In this document: piece after piece, positions 8,634-16,805 of the stretch | How positions within the stretch are numbered: position 1 is the stretch's first letter | Layout: each line of letters opens with the position of its first letter | Assembly: GCF_000308215.1 (NCBI RefSeq) | Contig: NZ_CAJE01000003.1 | Coordinates: forward strand, 37,707-101,706 | Direction: 5' to 3' | Origin: Methanomassiliicoccus luminyensis B10 | Lineage (GTDB): Archaea; Thermoplasmatota; Thermoplasmata; Methanomassiliicoccales; Methanomassiliicoccaceae | DNA length: 64,000 bases | Notes under the pieces: generated by a model | Seen by the model: the letters and a program-made list of their open reading frames with translations, nothing else | What the model was told of the DNA's origin: nothing | Database searches by the model: none | Program-made: the position numbers and the translations under genes

Positions 8634-9308
8634 TCAGTCTTTCTCCTCTTCCTCGACTACCTCTTGCTCTTCCGCCCTGCTGAGGAACTCGGGGGGCACT
8701 TCCTTGATGAGGTAGACGGTCCTGGCGGCCCTCTGTATCTGCAGGCCGGACCCGATGACCGCGACGGTGTCGATCTCCAGGATGATCGGGGACTCCGTCC
8801 TCACCTTTCCGGCGTTGAACGCGTCGGAATAGGTCTTGGAGAGGTGAACGAGCTTGCGGTCGGAGGGCTTCAGCCCCGTCTCCAGGATAATGTCCGCCTC
8901 CTCTGGGGTGGTCGGATAATAGAGATGCTCGGGGATGCTGTCGGTGGGAAGCCTGAGGTCCAGCTCGAGGGAGTGGCCGTAAGTGGCGCGGATGAGGTCG
9001 TTGCTCACTTGGTACCGGCCCTTCGGGTCCGTCTCTATCAGGGCGATGATGTGGTGCGGCCTCAGCCAGTGGTAGCGGGGGTTGTACTTCTTCATCGCGG
9101 CTATGAAATCACGCATGGACACGAAGCCCTGCTCGTCCATGCTCAGGCCGAACTTCTCGGGGAAATGGCGCAGGGACCCGGCCATGGTCCTTCCGATGCG
9201 CTCCAGCTCCTCGTCGCTCATGAGGAACTTGCCTGCTTCTCCGCAGACGGGACACCGCTCGCCCCGGAAGTAACCGTGCTCAGGACACTCTCGCAGCATA
9301 TTCGCCAT
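8634..9308 (-). CDS. kptA: RNA 2'-phosphotransferase (Tpt1/KptA) with N-terminal zinc ribbon
   Basis: Transfers a 2'-phosphate from RNA to NAD+, making ADP-ribose cyclic phosphate. The conserved path is visible: HWLRPHHIIALIETDPKGRY, IRATYGHSLELD and ILETGLKPSDRKLVHLSKT. Residues 8-22 form a CPEHG...CPVCG zinc ribbon, an addition seen in archaeal members. The usual HGT motif reads YPTTP here, a deviation worth noting. The C-terminus is a run of glutamates. A TATA-like AGTATTAAG at 9327-9335 puts the transcript start at the ATG, so it is probably leaderless. Confidence 0.88.
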   Translation of the reverse strand: MANMLRECPEHGYFRGERCPVCGEAGKFLMSDEELERIGRTMAGSLRHFPEKFGLSMDEQGFVSMRDFIAAMKKYNPRYHWLRPHHIIALIETDPKGRYQVSNDLIRATYGHSLELDLRLPTDSIPEHLYYPTTPEEADIILETGLKPSDRKLVHLSKTYSDAFNAGKVRTESPIILEIDTVAVIGSGLQIQRAARTVYLIKEVPPEFLSRAEEQEVVEEEEKD

Positions 9309-9688
9309 GAGTATGGAACGGAATTCTTAATACTTTTCGGAGGAACCGAGCCAGGCCTTGACTTTTTCGAAACTGATGACTGGCAGCCCCCGGGTTCGCC
9401 GGGACGGCCGGGAGACTCTCGAAATGATTATTAATTTTTCAGCCCCGCGGGGCCCGAAGCCGGGCAGCGTGTTCTGCGCATGCCCCTCGGCCAGCAGGTC
9501 GCACGTTTTGGTGTTCTCGGAGAATAACAATATATTAACAAAATTGAAATATGGCCGTTGATTACTCGCATGGTCGGCCCAGGAGGGACCTTCTCCAACT
9601 TCCCCACCAAACAGTTTGGGTTTTTCTCCCTGGGCCGATTCCCAAGACGTCGAACCGATCTCTTGATGGGCCGAGCCAGATCTCGCGC
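9309..9688. other. Intergenic region between folD end and kptA start
   Basis: 380 bases with no supported protein. It holds the kptA promoter near 9327-9335, an AT-rich patch at 9520-9555, and a nested inverted repeat at 9574-9638. A 67-codon plus-strand frame at 9358-9561 has no ribosome site and unusual composition, so I do not call it. Confidence 0.55.
9574..9638 (-). ncRNA. Candidate structured RNA or terminator downstream of folD
   Basis: On the minus strand the 65 bases start with UCGGCCCAGG and end with its exact complement CCUGGGCCGA, giving a 10-bp closing stem. Inside is a smaller hairpin, CCAAA-CUG-UUUGG. It starts 50 bases after the folD stop. The long purine-rich interior differs from a simple terminator hairpin. 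Function unknown; folding is by eye only. Confidence 0.35.
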
Positions 9689-10579
9689 TCAATACTCCAG
9701 TCCGTTGGCCCGGTACGCCGCCGTCACCGCGTTCATCATGAGCATGACGATGGTCATCGGTCCGACCCCCCCGGGCACGGGGGTGATGTACGATGCCTTC
9801 TCTTTCACCGCGTCGAAGTCCACGTCCCCCACCCATCGGTAGCCCTTCTTGGCCGTGGGATCGTCCACGCGGTTCGTTCCGACGTCGATCACCACCGCTC
9901 CCTCCTTGATCATGTCCGCTTTGATGAACCGCGGGGAGCCCATCGCCGCGATGACGATGTCGCCCTGGCGGGTGAAGGACGCGAGGTCCTTGGTGCGGGA
10001 GTGCGCCACCGTGACGGTGGCGTTGGCGCCCCTGGCCTTCTGCATGAGAATGGCCGCAACCGGTTTCCCGACGATGTTGCTGCGCCCCACCACCACGACG
10101 TGCTTTCCGGCGGGGTCGTTGCCCGAGCGCACAAGCATCTCCTGGATGCCGTGAGGCGTGGCCGGCAGGAACAAAGGGTCGCCGATGAGCATGCGCCCGA
10201 CGTTCACGGGATGGAACCCGTCGGCGTCCTTCCCGGGGTCGATGGCGTTCAGCACCTTGTTCTCGTCGATGTGCTTTGGGAGCGGCAGCTGCACCAGGAA
10301 GCCGTGGACCTGGGGGTCCTTGTTGAGTTCGTCCACCACGGACAGGAGCTTCTCCTCGGTGGTGTCCGCCGGGAGAACGATGGTGCGCGAATAGATCCCC
10401 AGCTCGTCGCACGCTTTCCCCTTGTTTCGGACGTACTGCTGGGACGCGGGGTCCTCGCCCACGAGGACGACGGCCAGGCCGGGAACGATCCCCTTGGACC
10501 TCAGGTCGGCGATCTTCGCTCTCAGTTCCTGCCTGATCCGCTCGGCGATCTCGGTCCCGCTGATGATCTTGGCCGTCAT
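9689..10579 (-). CDS. folD: Bifunctional methylene-H4F dehydrogenase / methenyl-H4F cyclohydrolase
   Basis: 296 residues from the ATG at 10579. It interconverts 10-formyl-, 5,10-methenyl- and 5,10-methylene-tetrahydrofolate in the methyl branch. Signatures present: YVRNKGKACDELGI with the catalytic lysine, VHGFLVQLPLPKHID, the GRSNIVGKP nucleotide-binding motif at about 165, and the C-terminal PVPGGVGPMTI. An upstream in-frame extension to 10672 has no homology and is rejected. It is divergent from the small surface protein and fhs and works directly with fhs and metF found in the next 10 kb. Confidence 0.96.
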   Translation of the reverse strand: MTAKIISGTEIAERIRQELRAKIADLRSKGIVPGLAVVLVGEDPASQQYVRNKGKACDELGIYSRTIVLPADTTEEKLLSVVDELNKDPQVHGFLVQLPLPKHIDENKVLNAIDPGKDADGFHPVNVGRMLIGDPLFLPATPHGIQEMLVRSGNDPAGKHVVVVGRSNIVGKPVAAILMQKARGANATVTVAHSRTKDLASFTRQGDIVIAAMGSPRFIKADMIKEGAVVIDVGTNRVDDPTAKKGYRWVGDVDFDAVKEKASYITPVPGGVGPMTIVMLMMNAVTAAYRANGLEY

Positions 10580-10725
10580 GTCTATCTCGGAAAGGAGTAA
10601 AAGCTCGACGCAAATTAACTTTGTCCACCGCCACCGCCGGCTATTCTGCGAAGTCGCTGTCGCCGCGGTCATCGATGTCGAAAATACTTTATCCTATCCC
10701 CATGATAATATTTCTCGGGGAAGAC

Positions 10726-11208
10726 ATGGAAAGGGTTCAGCCGCTGACGTTGATCCTTGCTCTGCTGGCCGTGGGGGTCGCCTGCGGAGTGGCGGTGGGC
10801 TATGCGATGATGGCCGCCTCGGACGACGCTGACGTATGGCCTTACGCGACCCTGACCCCCACCAGGTCGGACGCGGACGTGATCCACTATGACGTATCGG
10901 ATGTGAGGGGAAGGGCCAACCCCGTGGTCATGACCGCTCATCTTATCATCGGCCCCGACGGGAGCAACGTGGTAAACAGCTCCAAGTTCACGCTCCGCGA
11001 AGGTGGATACTACGAGGCCAATCTGACATTTGGGGGCGCGTACTTCATCCTCCACCTCCACAATGTGGACGGCGTGCTGTCCGACAGGTCCTTCCTGGAC
11101 CTCAGGTACGCCTCCGGGGAGTTTGCGGAGGGAATGCAGTACACCCTGCGGCTCGGGGACGGCAAGAGCGGGGTCACAATCGCATCCGCGTCCTACCACG
11201 CGACCTGA
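10726..11208 (+). CDS. Small membrane-anchored extracellular protein, unknown
   Basis: 160 residues from the ATG at 10726; an upstream frame extension to 10621 looks like leader sequence. Residues 6-29 form a single hydrophobic helix (LTLILALLAVGVACGVAVGY), followed by a soluble beta-rich region with GGYYEANLTFGGAYFILHLHNVDG, which suggests a carbohydrate-binding-like or immunoglobulin-like sandwich outside the cell. No family recognised. It lies 45 bases upstream of fhs on the same strand, but no functional link is visible. Confidence 0.65.
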   Translation: MERVQPLTLILALLAVGVACGVAVGYAMMAASDDADVWPYATLTPTRSDADVIHYDVSDVRGRANPVVMTAHLIIGPDGSNVVNSSKFTLREGGYYEANLTFGGAYFILHLHNVDGVLSDRSFLDLRYASGEFAEGMQYTLRLGDGKSGVTIASASYHAT

Positions 11209-11253
11209 CGGGCGAACCGTTTTCTAGAATCAAGCCGTTCGGTCCGTACCATC

Positions 11254-12936
11254 ATGAAGGCCGACATAGAGATAGCCCAGGACGCCAAGGCAGAACCTAT
11301 CGAGAAGATAGCCGGGAAGCTCGGCCTCTCGCGTGACGACCTTCATTTCTACGGCCGGTACATGGCCAAGGTCCCCCTCGACGTGCTGAAGCGCTTCGAC
11401 GACCGCCCCGACGGGAAGCTGGTCCTGGTCACCGCCATCACCGCCACCAAGGCCGGGGAGGGCAAGACCGTCACGTCCATCGGCCTGATGCAGGCACTGG
11501 GCAGGCTCGGCGTCAACGTGATGGGGGCACTCCGGGAGCCCTCCATGGGGCCGGTGTTCGGAATAAAGGGCGGAGCTACCGGGGGCGGCCTCTCCCAGGT
11601 GTACCCGATGTGGGACATCGACCTGCACTTCACCGGGGACATCCACGCTGTCACGTCGGCCCACAACCTGCTGTCGGCGATGGTGGAGAACAGCATCGCC
11701 AAGGGGAACCATCTGAGGATCGACCCCACCAGGGTGGTGTGGAAGAAGGCCATCGACATGAACTGCCGCGAGCTGAGGGACATCGTGGTCGGCCTGGGCG
11801 GGAGGACCGCGGGGGGCGTCCCCCGCGAGAGCGGGTTCCTCATCACCGCCGCCTCGGAGATCAGCGCCATATTGGCGCTGGCGACGTCGATACAGGATCT
11901 CCGCGCCCGCCTCGGACGGATGGTGGTGGCATACGACGTGGAGGGGCGGCCGGTGCGCGCGGAGCAGCTGAACTGCGTCGGTGCGATGACCGTCCTGCTC
12001 AAGGACGCCCTGATGCCCAACCTGGTGCAGACCCTGGAAGGGGAGCCGGTGTTCATCCACGGGTTCCCGTTCGCCAACATCGCCCACGGGAACAACAGCC
12101 TCCTGGCGACCAGGTACGCCCTGAAGCTCGCCGACGTGGTGGTGACGGAGGGCGGGTTCGCCGCCGACCTGGGCGCGGAGAAGTTCTTCGACATCGTGTG
12201 CCGGAAGGCCGGCTTCCGCCCCGACTGCGCGGTCATCGTCGCGTCCATAAGGGCGCTGAAGATGCACGGGGGCGCCTGCCTGGAGGACGCCACCAGCTGC
12301 GAGCGGTCGGACCTGTCCTCGCTGAGCAGGGGCTTCGCCAACCTCGACAAGCACATCGAGAACGTGCGCAAGTACGGCGTCCCCGTGGTGGTCGCGGTGA
12401 ACCGCTTCCCCACCGACCACGCGGACGAGATCGCGCTGGTGCGGGAGCACTGCGCTTCGCTGGGCATCCCCTGCGCTCTTTCCGAGGTGTTCGCCAGGGG
12501 CGGCGAGGGCGGGAGGGAGCTGGCCGAGGCGGTGATGGATGTGATGAGGACCACGCCGAGCCGGTTCCGCCCCCTCTACGACGCCAAGATGTCGATAAAG
12601 GACAAGATCCGCACCATCGCCACCGAGATCTACGGCGCCAAGGACGTGCGCTACATCGGCACGGCGGAGAGGGACATCCGGGCCATCGAGGCGGCCAAAA
12701 GCAACGAGCTGCCCATCTGCGTGGCCAAGACCCAGCTGTCGATATCGGACGATCCCTCCCTTAAGGGCGCGCCCACCGGGTGGACCCTGACGGTGAAGGA
12801 GGTGCTTCTGTCCGCCGGGGCCGGGTTCATCGTCCCGCTGTGCGGCGACATCATGCTCATTCCCGGCCTGTCCTCCGAACCGGCGGCGGAGAGGATCGAC
12901 ATCACCGACGAGGGAAGGATCATCGGGCTGAGCTAG
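11254..12936 (+). CDS. fhs: Formate-tetrahydrofolate ligase
   Basis: 560 residues, full length for the family. It activates formate with ATP to 10-formyl-tetrahydrofolate, the entry step of the bacterial-type methyl branch. Visible signatures: the P-loop region TATKAGEGKTVTSIGL at about residues 64-79, MGPVFGIKGGATGGG, FTGDIHAVTSAHNLL, VTEGGFAADLGAEKFFDI and PLCGDIMLIPGL at the end. Most archaea with a Wood-Ljungdahl pathway use methanopterin instead, so this gene is one of the strongest signs of a folate-based route here. Its last 4 bases overlap the convergent DUF3786 gene. Confidence 0.97.
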   Translation: MKADIEIAQDAKAEPIEKIAGKLGLSRDDLHFYGRYMAKVPLDVLKRFDDRPDGKLVLVTAITATKAGEGKTVTSIGLMQALGRLGVNVMGALREPSMGPVFGIKGGATGGGLSQVYPMWDIDLHFTGDIHAVTSAHNLLSAMVENSIAKGNHLRIDPTRVVWKKAIDMNCRELRDIVVGLGGRTAGGVPRESGFLITAASEISAILALATSIQDLRARLGRMVVAYDVEGRPVRAEQLNCVGAMTVLLKDALMPNLVQTLEGEPVFIHGFPFANIAHGNNSLLATRYALKLADVVVTEGGFAADLGAEKFFDIVCRKAGFRPDCAVIVASIRALKMHGGACLEDATSCERSDLSSLSRGFANLDKHIENVRKYGVPVVVAVNRFPTDHADEIALVREHCASLGIPCALSEVFARGGEGGRELAEAVMDVMRTTPSRFRPLYDAKMSIKDKIRTIATEIYGAKDVRYIGTAERDIRAIEAAKSNELPICVAKTQLSISDDPSLKGAPTGWTLTVKEVLLSAGAGFIVPLCGDIMLIPGLSSEPAAERIDITDEGRIIGLS

Positions 12937-13562
12937 GGCCGCTCCCTCGCTTCCGCGAGCTCGCTCACCACGAACGAGCCGACGTAGGCGAGGTCCTCGG
13001 TGTCCATTATCCTCGAGGCGCTCTCGTCGAACAGCACGTTAGCCGAGCCGCTGACCTCATCGTCGCCCTTCCACAATATGACGGTGACGGGCAGCCGCGG
13101 GAACACCTCGATCTGCGCCGAGGCGTCGCCCTGCCTCAGCTTCCTCGCGCCGAGCGCTCCGGCCGCGGCCATCAATGCTTCGGGTCGATCGGGGAACAGC
13201 TCCCAGATTGCGTCGATGACGCGCTTCTTGAACGCCGCGAAGAACACGTCGCCGCCGGGCAGCTGGCGGAAGGAGATGAGCTTGCCCGTGACCCCGGCGT
13301 CGCCCGCACCGGCGAGATAGAGCACCACCAGCATGCTGGCGATGGGCTCCAGCTCCGCGCCGTTGATGGTGATGGACCGGGACGCCGGGTCGATCACGCA
13401 CCTCCTGCCCATGACCGGGAGCGTTATCTTCTCGCCGTCGAGCTCGGCCCCGGCGCTCTTTGCCTGCGACCTCATGTCCCCGCTCAGGAACCGCTCCCAG
13501 GCCCGGGCCAGCGCCCTCTCGCGGGCATCGTCCTTCAGTCCGGTGAACGCGCCGTCCTTCAC
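12933..13562 (-). CDS. DUF3786 domain protein
   Basis: 209 residues, starting at a GTG whose bases overlap the TGA of the upstream deacetylase gene (GTGA), so the pair is translationally coupled. The C-terminal half has the DUF3786 pattern: FPRLPVTVILWKGDDEVSGSANVLFDESASRIMDTEDLAYVG. The family is common in acetogens, sulfate reducers and methylotrophs and often lies near corrinoid or CO dehydrogenase genes, but its activity is unknown. Position next to fhs agrees with a one-carbon link (inference). Confidence 0.75.
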   Translation of the reverse strand: MKDGAFTGLKDDARERALARAWERFLSGDMRSQAKSAGAELDGEKITLPVMGRRCVIDPASRSITINGAELEPIASMLVVLYLAGAGDAGVTGKLISFRQLPGGDVFFAAFKKRVIDAIWELFPDRPEALMAAAGALGARKLRQGDASAQIEVFPRLPVTVILWKGDDEVSGSANVLFDESASRIMDTEDLAYVGSFVVSELAEARERP

Positions 13563-14389
13563 TGCCCGACCTCCCTGTCGATGTAGTCCTTCAGGGTGGT
13601 GAACTCGATCCCCCGGTCGAGAGCGCCCCGCAGCAGCGCCTTGAGCTCGGCCACGTTGCCGCGCACGCCCTTCTCGTCCACCGGGCCGCCCAGCCTTTCC
13701 ACCATGTGCCAGCTGTGGTCCCCCAGGACCAGCAGGCCCTCTCCGAACTGCGAGAACAGGACCTCGTAATCGGCCGGAGGCCTCTTCCCCTCGTGGAGCG
13801 GCCACAGGTATGACTGCAGCTTCTTGCCCCTGCCGTCCACGCCCTGCGCGAGCGGCACCTCCCAGAGCCCGTTGGGGTGCCGGGACGGCGCGATCCCGCC
13901 GTCCTCGATGGAGCGGATGACCGAGGAATCGTACAGGTACCCGCGCTCCTTCAGCGCATCGAGGACCGTTCCGTCGGCGTGAAGATAGGGGGCGCGGAAC
14001 CCCGCTGGCCTCTTGCCGAATAGCTTCTCCAGCGAGGAGGTGCAGGCGTCGATGACCTGCCCGATCTCCCTGGGACCGAGCGGCACCTCATTGCTCTCTC
14101 CGGTGAGGTCCTCGTGGCCGTACCCGTGCCCGGCGATCTCGTGGCCGAACATGAGGTCCCTGAGGTCGACATCGAGGGCGATGCGCTCTGCCGTCTCGCC
14201 CTCCATGAAGAAGGTCCCCCTGATCCCCATATCGTTCAGCGCCTCTACGATCAGCGCGAGGCCGCGGGCCGAAGAGCCGAAGCGCGCGGAAGGGTCGCCG
14301 TCAACCTCTCGGGACACTGCCTTGATCTCGCCCTTCTGGGGCTGATTGACGTCCCGGTCTACGTCCACGGTGAAGGCGGCAAAGCGCAT
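13559..14389 (-). CDS. Polysaccharide deacetylase (NodB-type) family protein
   Basis: 276 residues with the NodB-fold motifs: FTVDVDRDVN near the N-terminus (catalytic base region), TFFMEGETAERI, the histidine block GHEIAGHGYGHEDL that supplies metal ligands, and GFRAPYLHADG. There is no signal peptide, so a cytoplasmic carbohydrate or acyl-amide substrate is more likely than a cell-wall polymer. Coupled to the following DUF3786 gene by a 4-base overlap. Substrate unknown. Confidence 0.85.
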   Translation of the reverse strand: MRFAAFTVDVDRDVNQPQKGEIKAVSREVDGDPSARFGSSARGLALIVEALNDMGIRGTFFMEGETAERIALDVDLRDLMFGHEIAGHGYGHEDLTGESNEVPLGPREIGQVIDACTSSLEKLFGKRPAGFRAPYLHADGTVLDALKERGYLYDSSVIRSIEDGGIAPSRHPNGLWEVPLAQGVDGRGKKLQSYLWPLHEGKRPPADYEVLFSQFGEGLLVLGDHSWHMVERLGGPVDEKGVRGNVAELKALLRGALDRGIEFTTLKDYIDREVGQ

Positions 14390-14464
14390 GAGCGTTAAAT
14401 CCGCGGCGAGGTAATTAGCTTTCTGCCTTCAGAGGGACCTAGCTCGGACGCCGCGCTCAAAACG

Positions 14465-14472
14465 AATAAATA
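14465..14472 (+). promoter_or_regulatory. TATA box of the 14.5-kb small gene
   Basis: AATAAATA centred 28 bases upstream of the GTG at 14497, the spacing of a leaderless archaeal transcript. Confidence 0.5.
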
Positions 14473-14496
14473 TCTCCTCTTGCCAATAGAAAGCTC

Positions 14497-14802
14497 GTGA
14501 ATATATCCGCCGACGACCTACAGTGGCGCGAGGAAATGCGCCGGGAAATTACCCGCATCGAGTCGAAGATCGACGATGCTCTGGAGATCCTGAAGGACAT
14601 CAGGGGCGCGGTCGGGCCGAGGGATGATCTTATCAAAGAGATTCCGTTCGATGAGGCTTACGAGCTGGCCAGGGAGTTCATCCGGGACCATGACATGGTC
14701 GACCCGCTCGAGCTGGCGGTCGAGCTGAGCATCTCCTATGGGCAGGCCCACGACGTCATGCTGAAGCTCCGGGACGACGGGCTCATCGAGCTGGACCGTT
14801 GA
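14497..14802 (+). CDS. Small coiled-coil / winged-helix-like protein, unknown
   Basis: 101 residues starting at GTG. Residues 8-45 are strongly heptad-like and charged (EEMRREITRIESKIDDALEIL) and should form a coiled coil. Residues 65-101 (VDPLELAVELSISYGQAHDVMLKLRDDGLIELDR) look like a helix-turn-helix with a recognition helix and a short wing, suggesting a small DNA-binding regulator. Monocistronic and probably leaderless. No named family recognised. Confidence 0.7.
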   Translation: MNISADDLQWREEMRREITRIESKIDDALEILKDIRGAVGPRDDLIKEIPFDEAYELAREFIRDHDMVDPLELAVELSISYGQAHDVMLKLRDDGLIELDR

Positions 14803-14811
14803 AAGGCACGG

Positions 14812-16608
14812 TCACTCTTTGGGATCGCCTTCCTTCGGACCGCCGGACCGGTCGCGCCTGATCAGGACGAACAATATCGCCGCCACGGCGACGACCGCGA
14901 GCACCACTGCGTAGATGTACCACGAGCTGCCGCCCTCGGCGGCCTTCAGGGACAACGCGCCCGCATCGGTGCTCTGTCCCGCCGTGACGTCGACGTACTT
15001 CTCCATGTAGACGTAGCCATCTTTCGCCACCGACAGGGTATAGTTTCCTGACGGGACATGCTCGAGCAGGAAGTAGCCGCTGGCATTGGTCGTGGTGGTC
15101 ATGCCGTTGCTCAGCGTCACCTTGGCGTCGGCCACGGCTTTGCCGTCGGCGTCCCTTATGACGCCGTAGATGCTGCCCTCGTCCTTCAGGGTGGTGAACT
15201 GCCACATGAACTCCATGGGATTGCCCGCCAGGTCCTTCCCGGTCACTGCCACGGTATATTTCGTCCCGTAGTCCAGCACGGAGGCGGGAGTGAAGGTCGC
15301 GGTGTCCCCGTCCCACCTGATCTGGCCATCGATCTCATCGACGTCGATGCTGACCGAACTTTGATTCATCGCCTCGGAGAAGGTGACATTGATGACGCTG
15401 CCGATGGCGATGTCCGTGCCGGTCGGAGATTTAGCGTCAACGCTTGGGGCCTTGGTATCCACTATGAACATCCTGAACATCGTCTCGGTGTTACCAACGA
15501 AGCTAGTGGCCCTGACCTTTGCGGTGTGCTCGCCATCGGACTGGACAGTGAACTGGTAGCTTGTCCCATCGACCTTTGTCCAGGGCCCCCCATCGATGCT
15601 GGTCTCGGTTAGTTCGGTCAAGACGCTCGCGTCGATGGTCCATGATATGGTGTCGGTCCTTGAGGTGTAGTATGCACCGTCCTCTGACGGATATTCGATC
15701 GATACTCCCAGTGGGATTGCGGCGACAACGGTCGAATTCTGACCATTGATCGAGCCTCTGAGGGCTTTCACATAGAACGAGTACATGGTTCCATTATCGA
15801 GCCCGCTGACCGTGTACCGCGGGTTGTTCATGGCCCCAATGATGCCATGTCGGTATTCTTCTCCGCCGACATTTATGTAGATGGCATATTGATCGATGCT
15901 CGGGTTACCGAGATAGGTCGGAGCGTCCCAGAAAAGGGTCACCTCTCCATTGGCGGAGATGGCCGTCAGGTTGTTCGGCGCGGTAGCCTTCGCTCCGAGC
16001 TGTGCGGTGGGCACCCCTCCACGCAATTCACTTGGGAAGCTGCCCGCGTTCGCAGGGAGGTAGTATGCGATCAACCCGTAATTGGGGTTCATGATCCAAT
16101 TGGTGTCCACCGCAGGGGCCGGGCCCTCGAACACGATCGTGGCAAGGTTGTAGTCATTCCAGAACGCTAGGGGCTCAATCTTCTGAACGCTTGAAGGTAT
16201 CGTGATAGAGGTCAGCGCGTGGTTGTCGTAGAACGTGAAGCTGCCTATGGTCTCGACGGTCCCTGGTATGCTGACATGCTGAAGGGCGGTGCAGCCCCGG
16301 AACGCGCCATCCCCTATGATGGTGACGCTGTCTGGTATAGTGACGGATATAATTGTGCGCTCGTTCTGGAACGCCCCCTCGGCGATCTCGACCACCGACA
16401 TCCCGTCGAGGAATCGAGGTATCGTCACTTCTCCACCGAGACCTTCATAACTCGTTATCTTGACCTTCGTACTGTCGATGAAAGCGTACTCGAAGTCTCC
16501 GAATCTGGCGGCGGACGCCGTGCTCGTCGAGAGGCCGATCGTGGCTGCGGTCGCGGACAGCAGCATCAGCGCGACAGACATCAATGTCAGGACCTTTTGG
16601 AACTTCAT
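14812..16608 (-). CDS. Surface-anchored leucine-rich-repeat / Fn3 / Ig-like protein
   Basis: 598 residues from the ATG at 16608, which has a GGAGGGTTGG ribosome site. Order of parts: signal peptide (about 1-35, ending in TASA); BspA-type leucine-rich repeats (about 60-165, with the repeating pattern SVTIPDSVTIIGDGAFRGC); a fibronectin type III domain (about 205-295); an Ig-like region; a SbsA/CARDB-like domain (about 395-480, SEAMNQSSVSIDV); a CNA-B-like carboxypeptidase-regulatory repeat (GVIRDADGKAVADAKVTLSNG); and a single C-terminal membrane helix followed by a charged tail. It is probably an S-layer-associated adhesin. Confidence 0.85.
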   Translation of the reverse strand: MKFQKVLTLMSVALMLLSATAATIGLSTSTASAARFGDFEYAFIDSTKVKITSYEGLGGEVTIPRFLDGMSVVEIAEGAFQNERTIISVTIPDSVTIIGDGAFRGCTALQHVSIPGTVETIGSFTFYDNHALTSITIPSSVQKIEPLAFWNDYNLATIVFEGPAPAVDTNWIMNPNYGLIAYYLPANAGSFPSELRGGVPTAQLGAKATAPNNLTAISANGEVTLFWDAPTYLGNPSIDQYAIYINVGGEEYRHGIIGAMNNPRYTVSGLDNGTMYSFYVKALRGSINGQNSTVVAAIPLGVSIEYPSEDGAYYTSRTDTISWTIDASVLTELTETSIDGGPWTKVDGTSYQFTVQSDGEHTAKVRATSFVGNTETMFRMFIVDTKAPSVDAKSPTGTDIAIGSVINVTFSEAMNQSSVSIDVDEIDGQIRWDGDTATFTPASVLDYGTKYTVAVTGKDLAGNPMEFMWQFTTLKDEGSIYGVIRDADGKAVADAKVTLSNGMTTTTNASGYFLLEHVPSGNYTLSVAKDGYVYMEKYVDVTAGQSTDAGALSLKAAEGGSSWYIYAVVLAVVAVAAILFVLIRRDRSGGPKEGDPKE

Positions 16609-16664
16609 GTGCACCAACCCTCCTCGTTCGACAGCGGTGAACTCAGAGTGAAATCCCCTGCCCG

Positions 16665-16672
16665 ATATATAA
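16665..16672 (-). promoter_or_regulatory. TATA box of the surface protein gene
   Basis: TTATATAT on the minus strand, 57-64 bases before the ATG at 16608; this leaves a leader of roughly 30-35 bases carrying the GGAGGG ribosome site. Confidence 0.5.
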
Positions 16673-16752
16673 CAGGAGGGGGATAGAAAAACGTTCCATG
16701 ACATCACGGTCGGTGAGCGGTCGGCCGCCCTGGCTAAGCTCTCCCAAGAACC

Positions 16753-16760
16753 CTTATATA
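16753..16760 (+). promoter_or_regulatory. TATA box of the hdrA-mvhD-metVF operon
   Basis: CTTATATA, 46 bases upstream of the first ATG. Divergent from the surface protein promoter about 80 bases away. Confidence 0.5.
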
Positions 16761-16805
16761 GATTCATTATTTTGCTAATGGCCGCAGCGGCGGAGCGCGC
16801 TCGGG

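Noticed and set aside
9358..9561. 67-codon plus-strand frame between kptA and folD
   Set aside because: No start signal, and it runs through an AT-rich promoter-like patch.
9327..10634. 435-codon minus-strand frame over folD
   Set aside because: Shadow frame of folD, rich in R, G and H; folD itself is certain.
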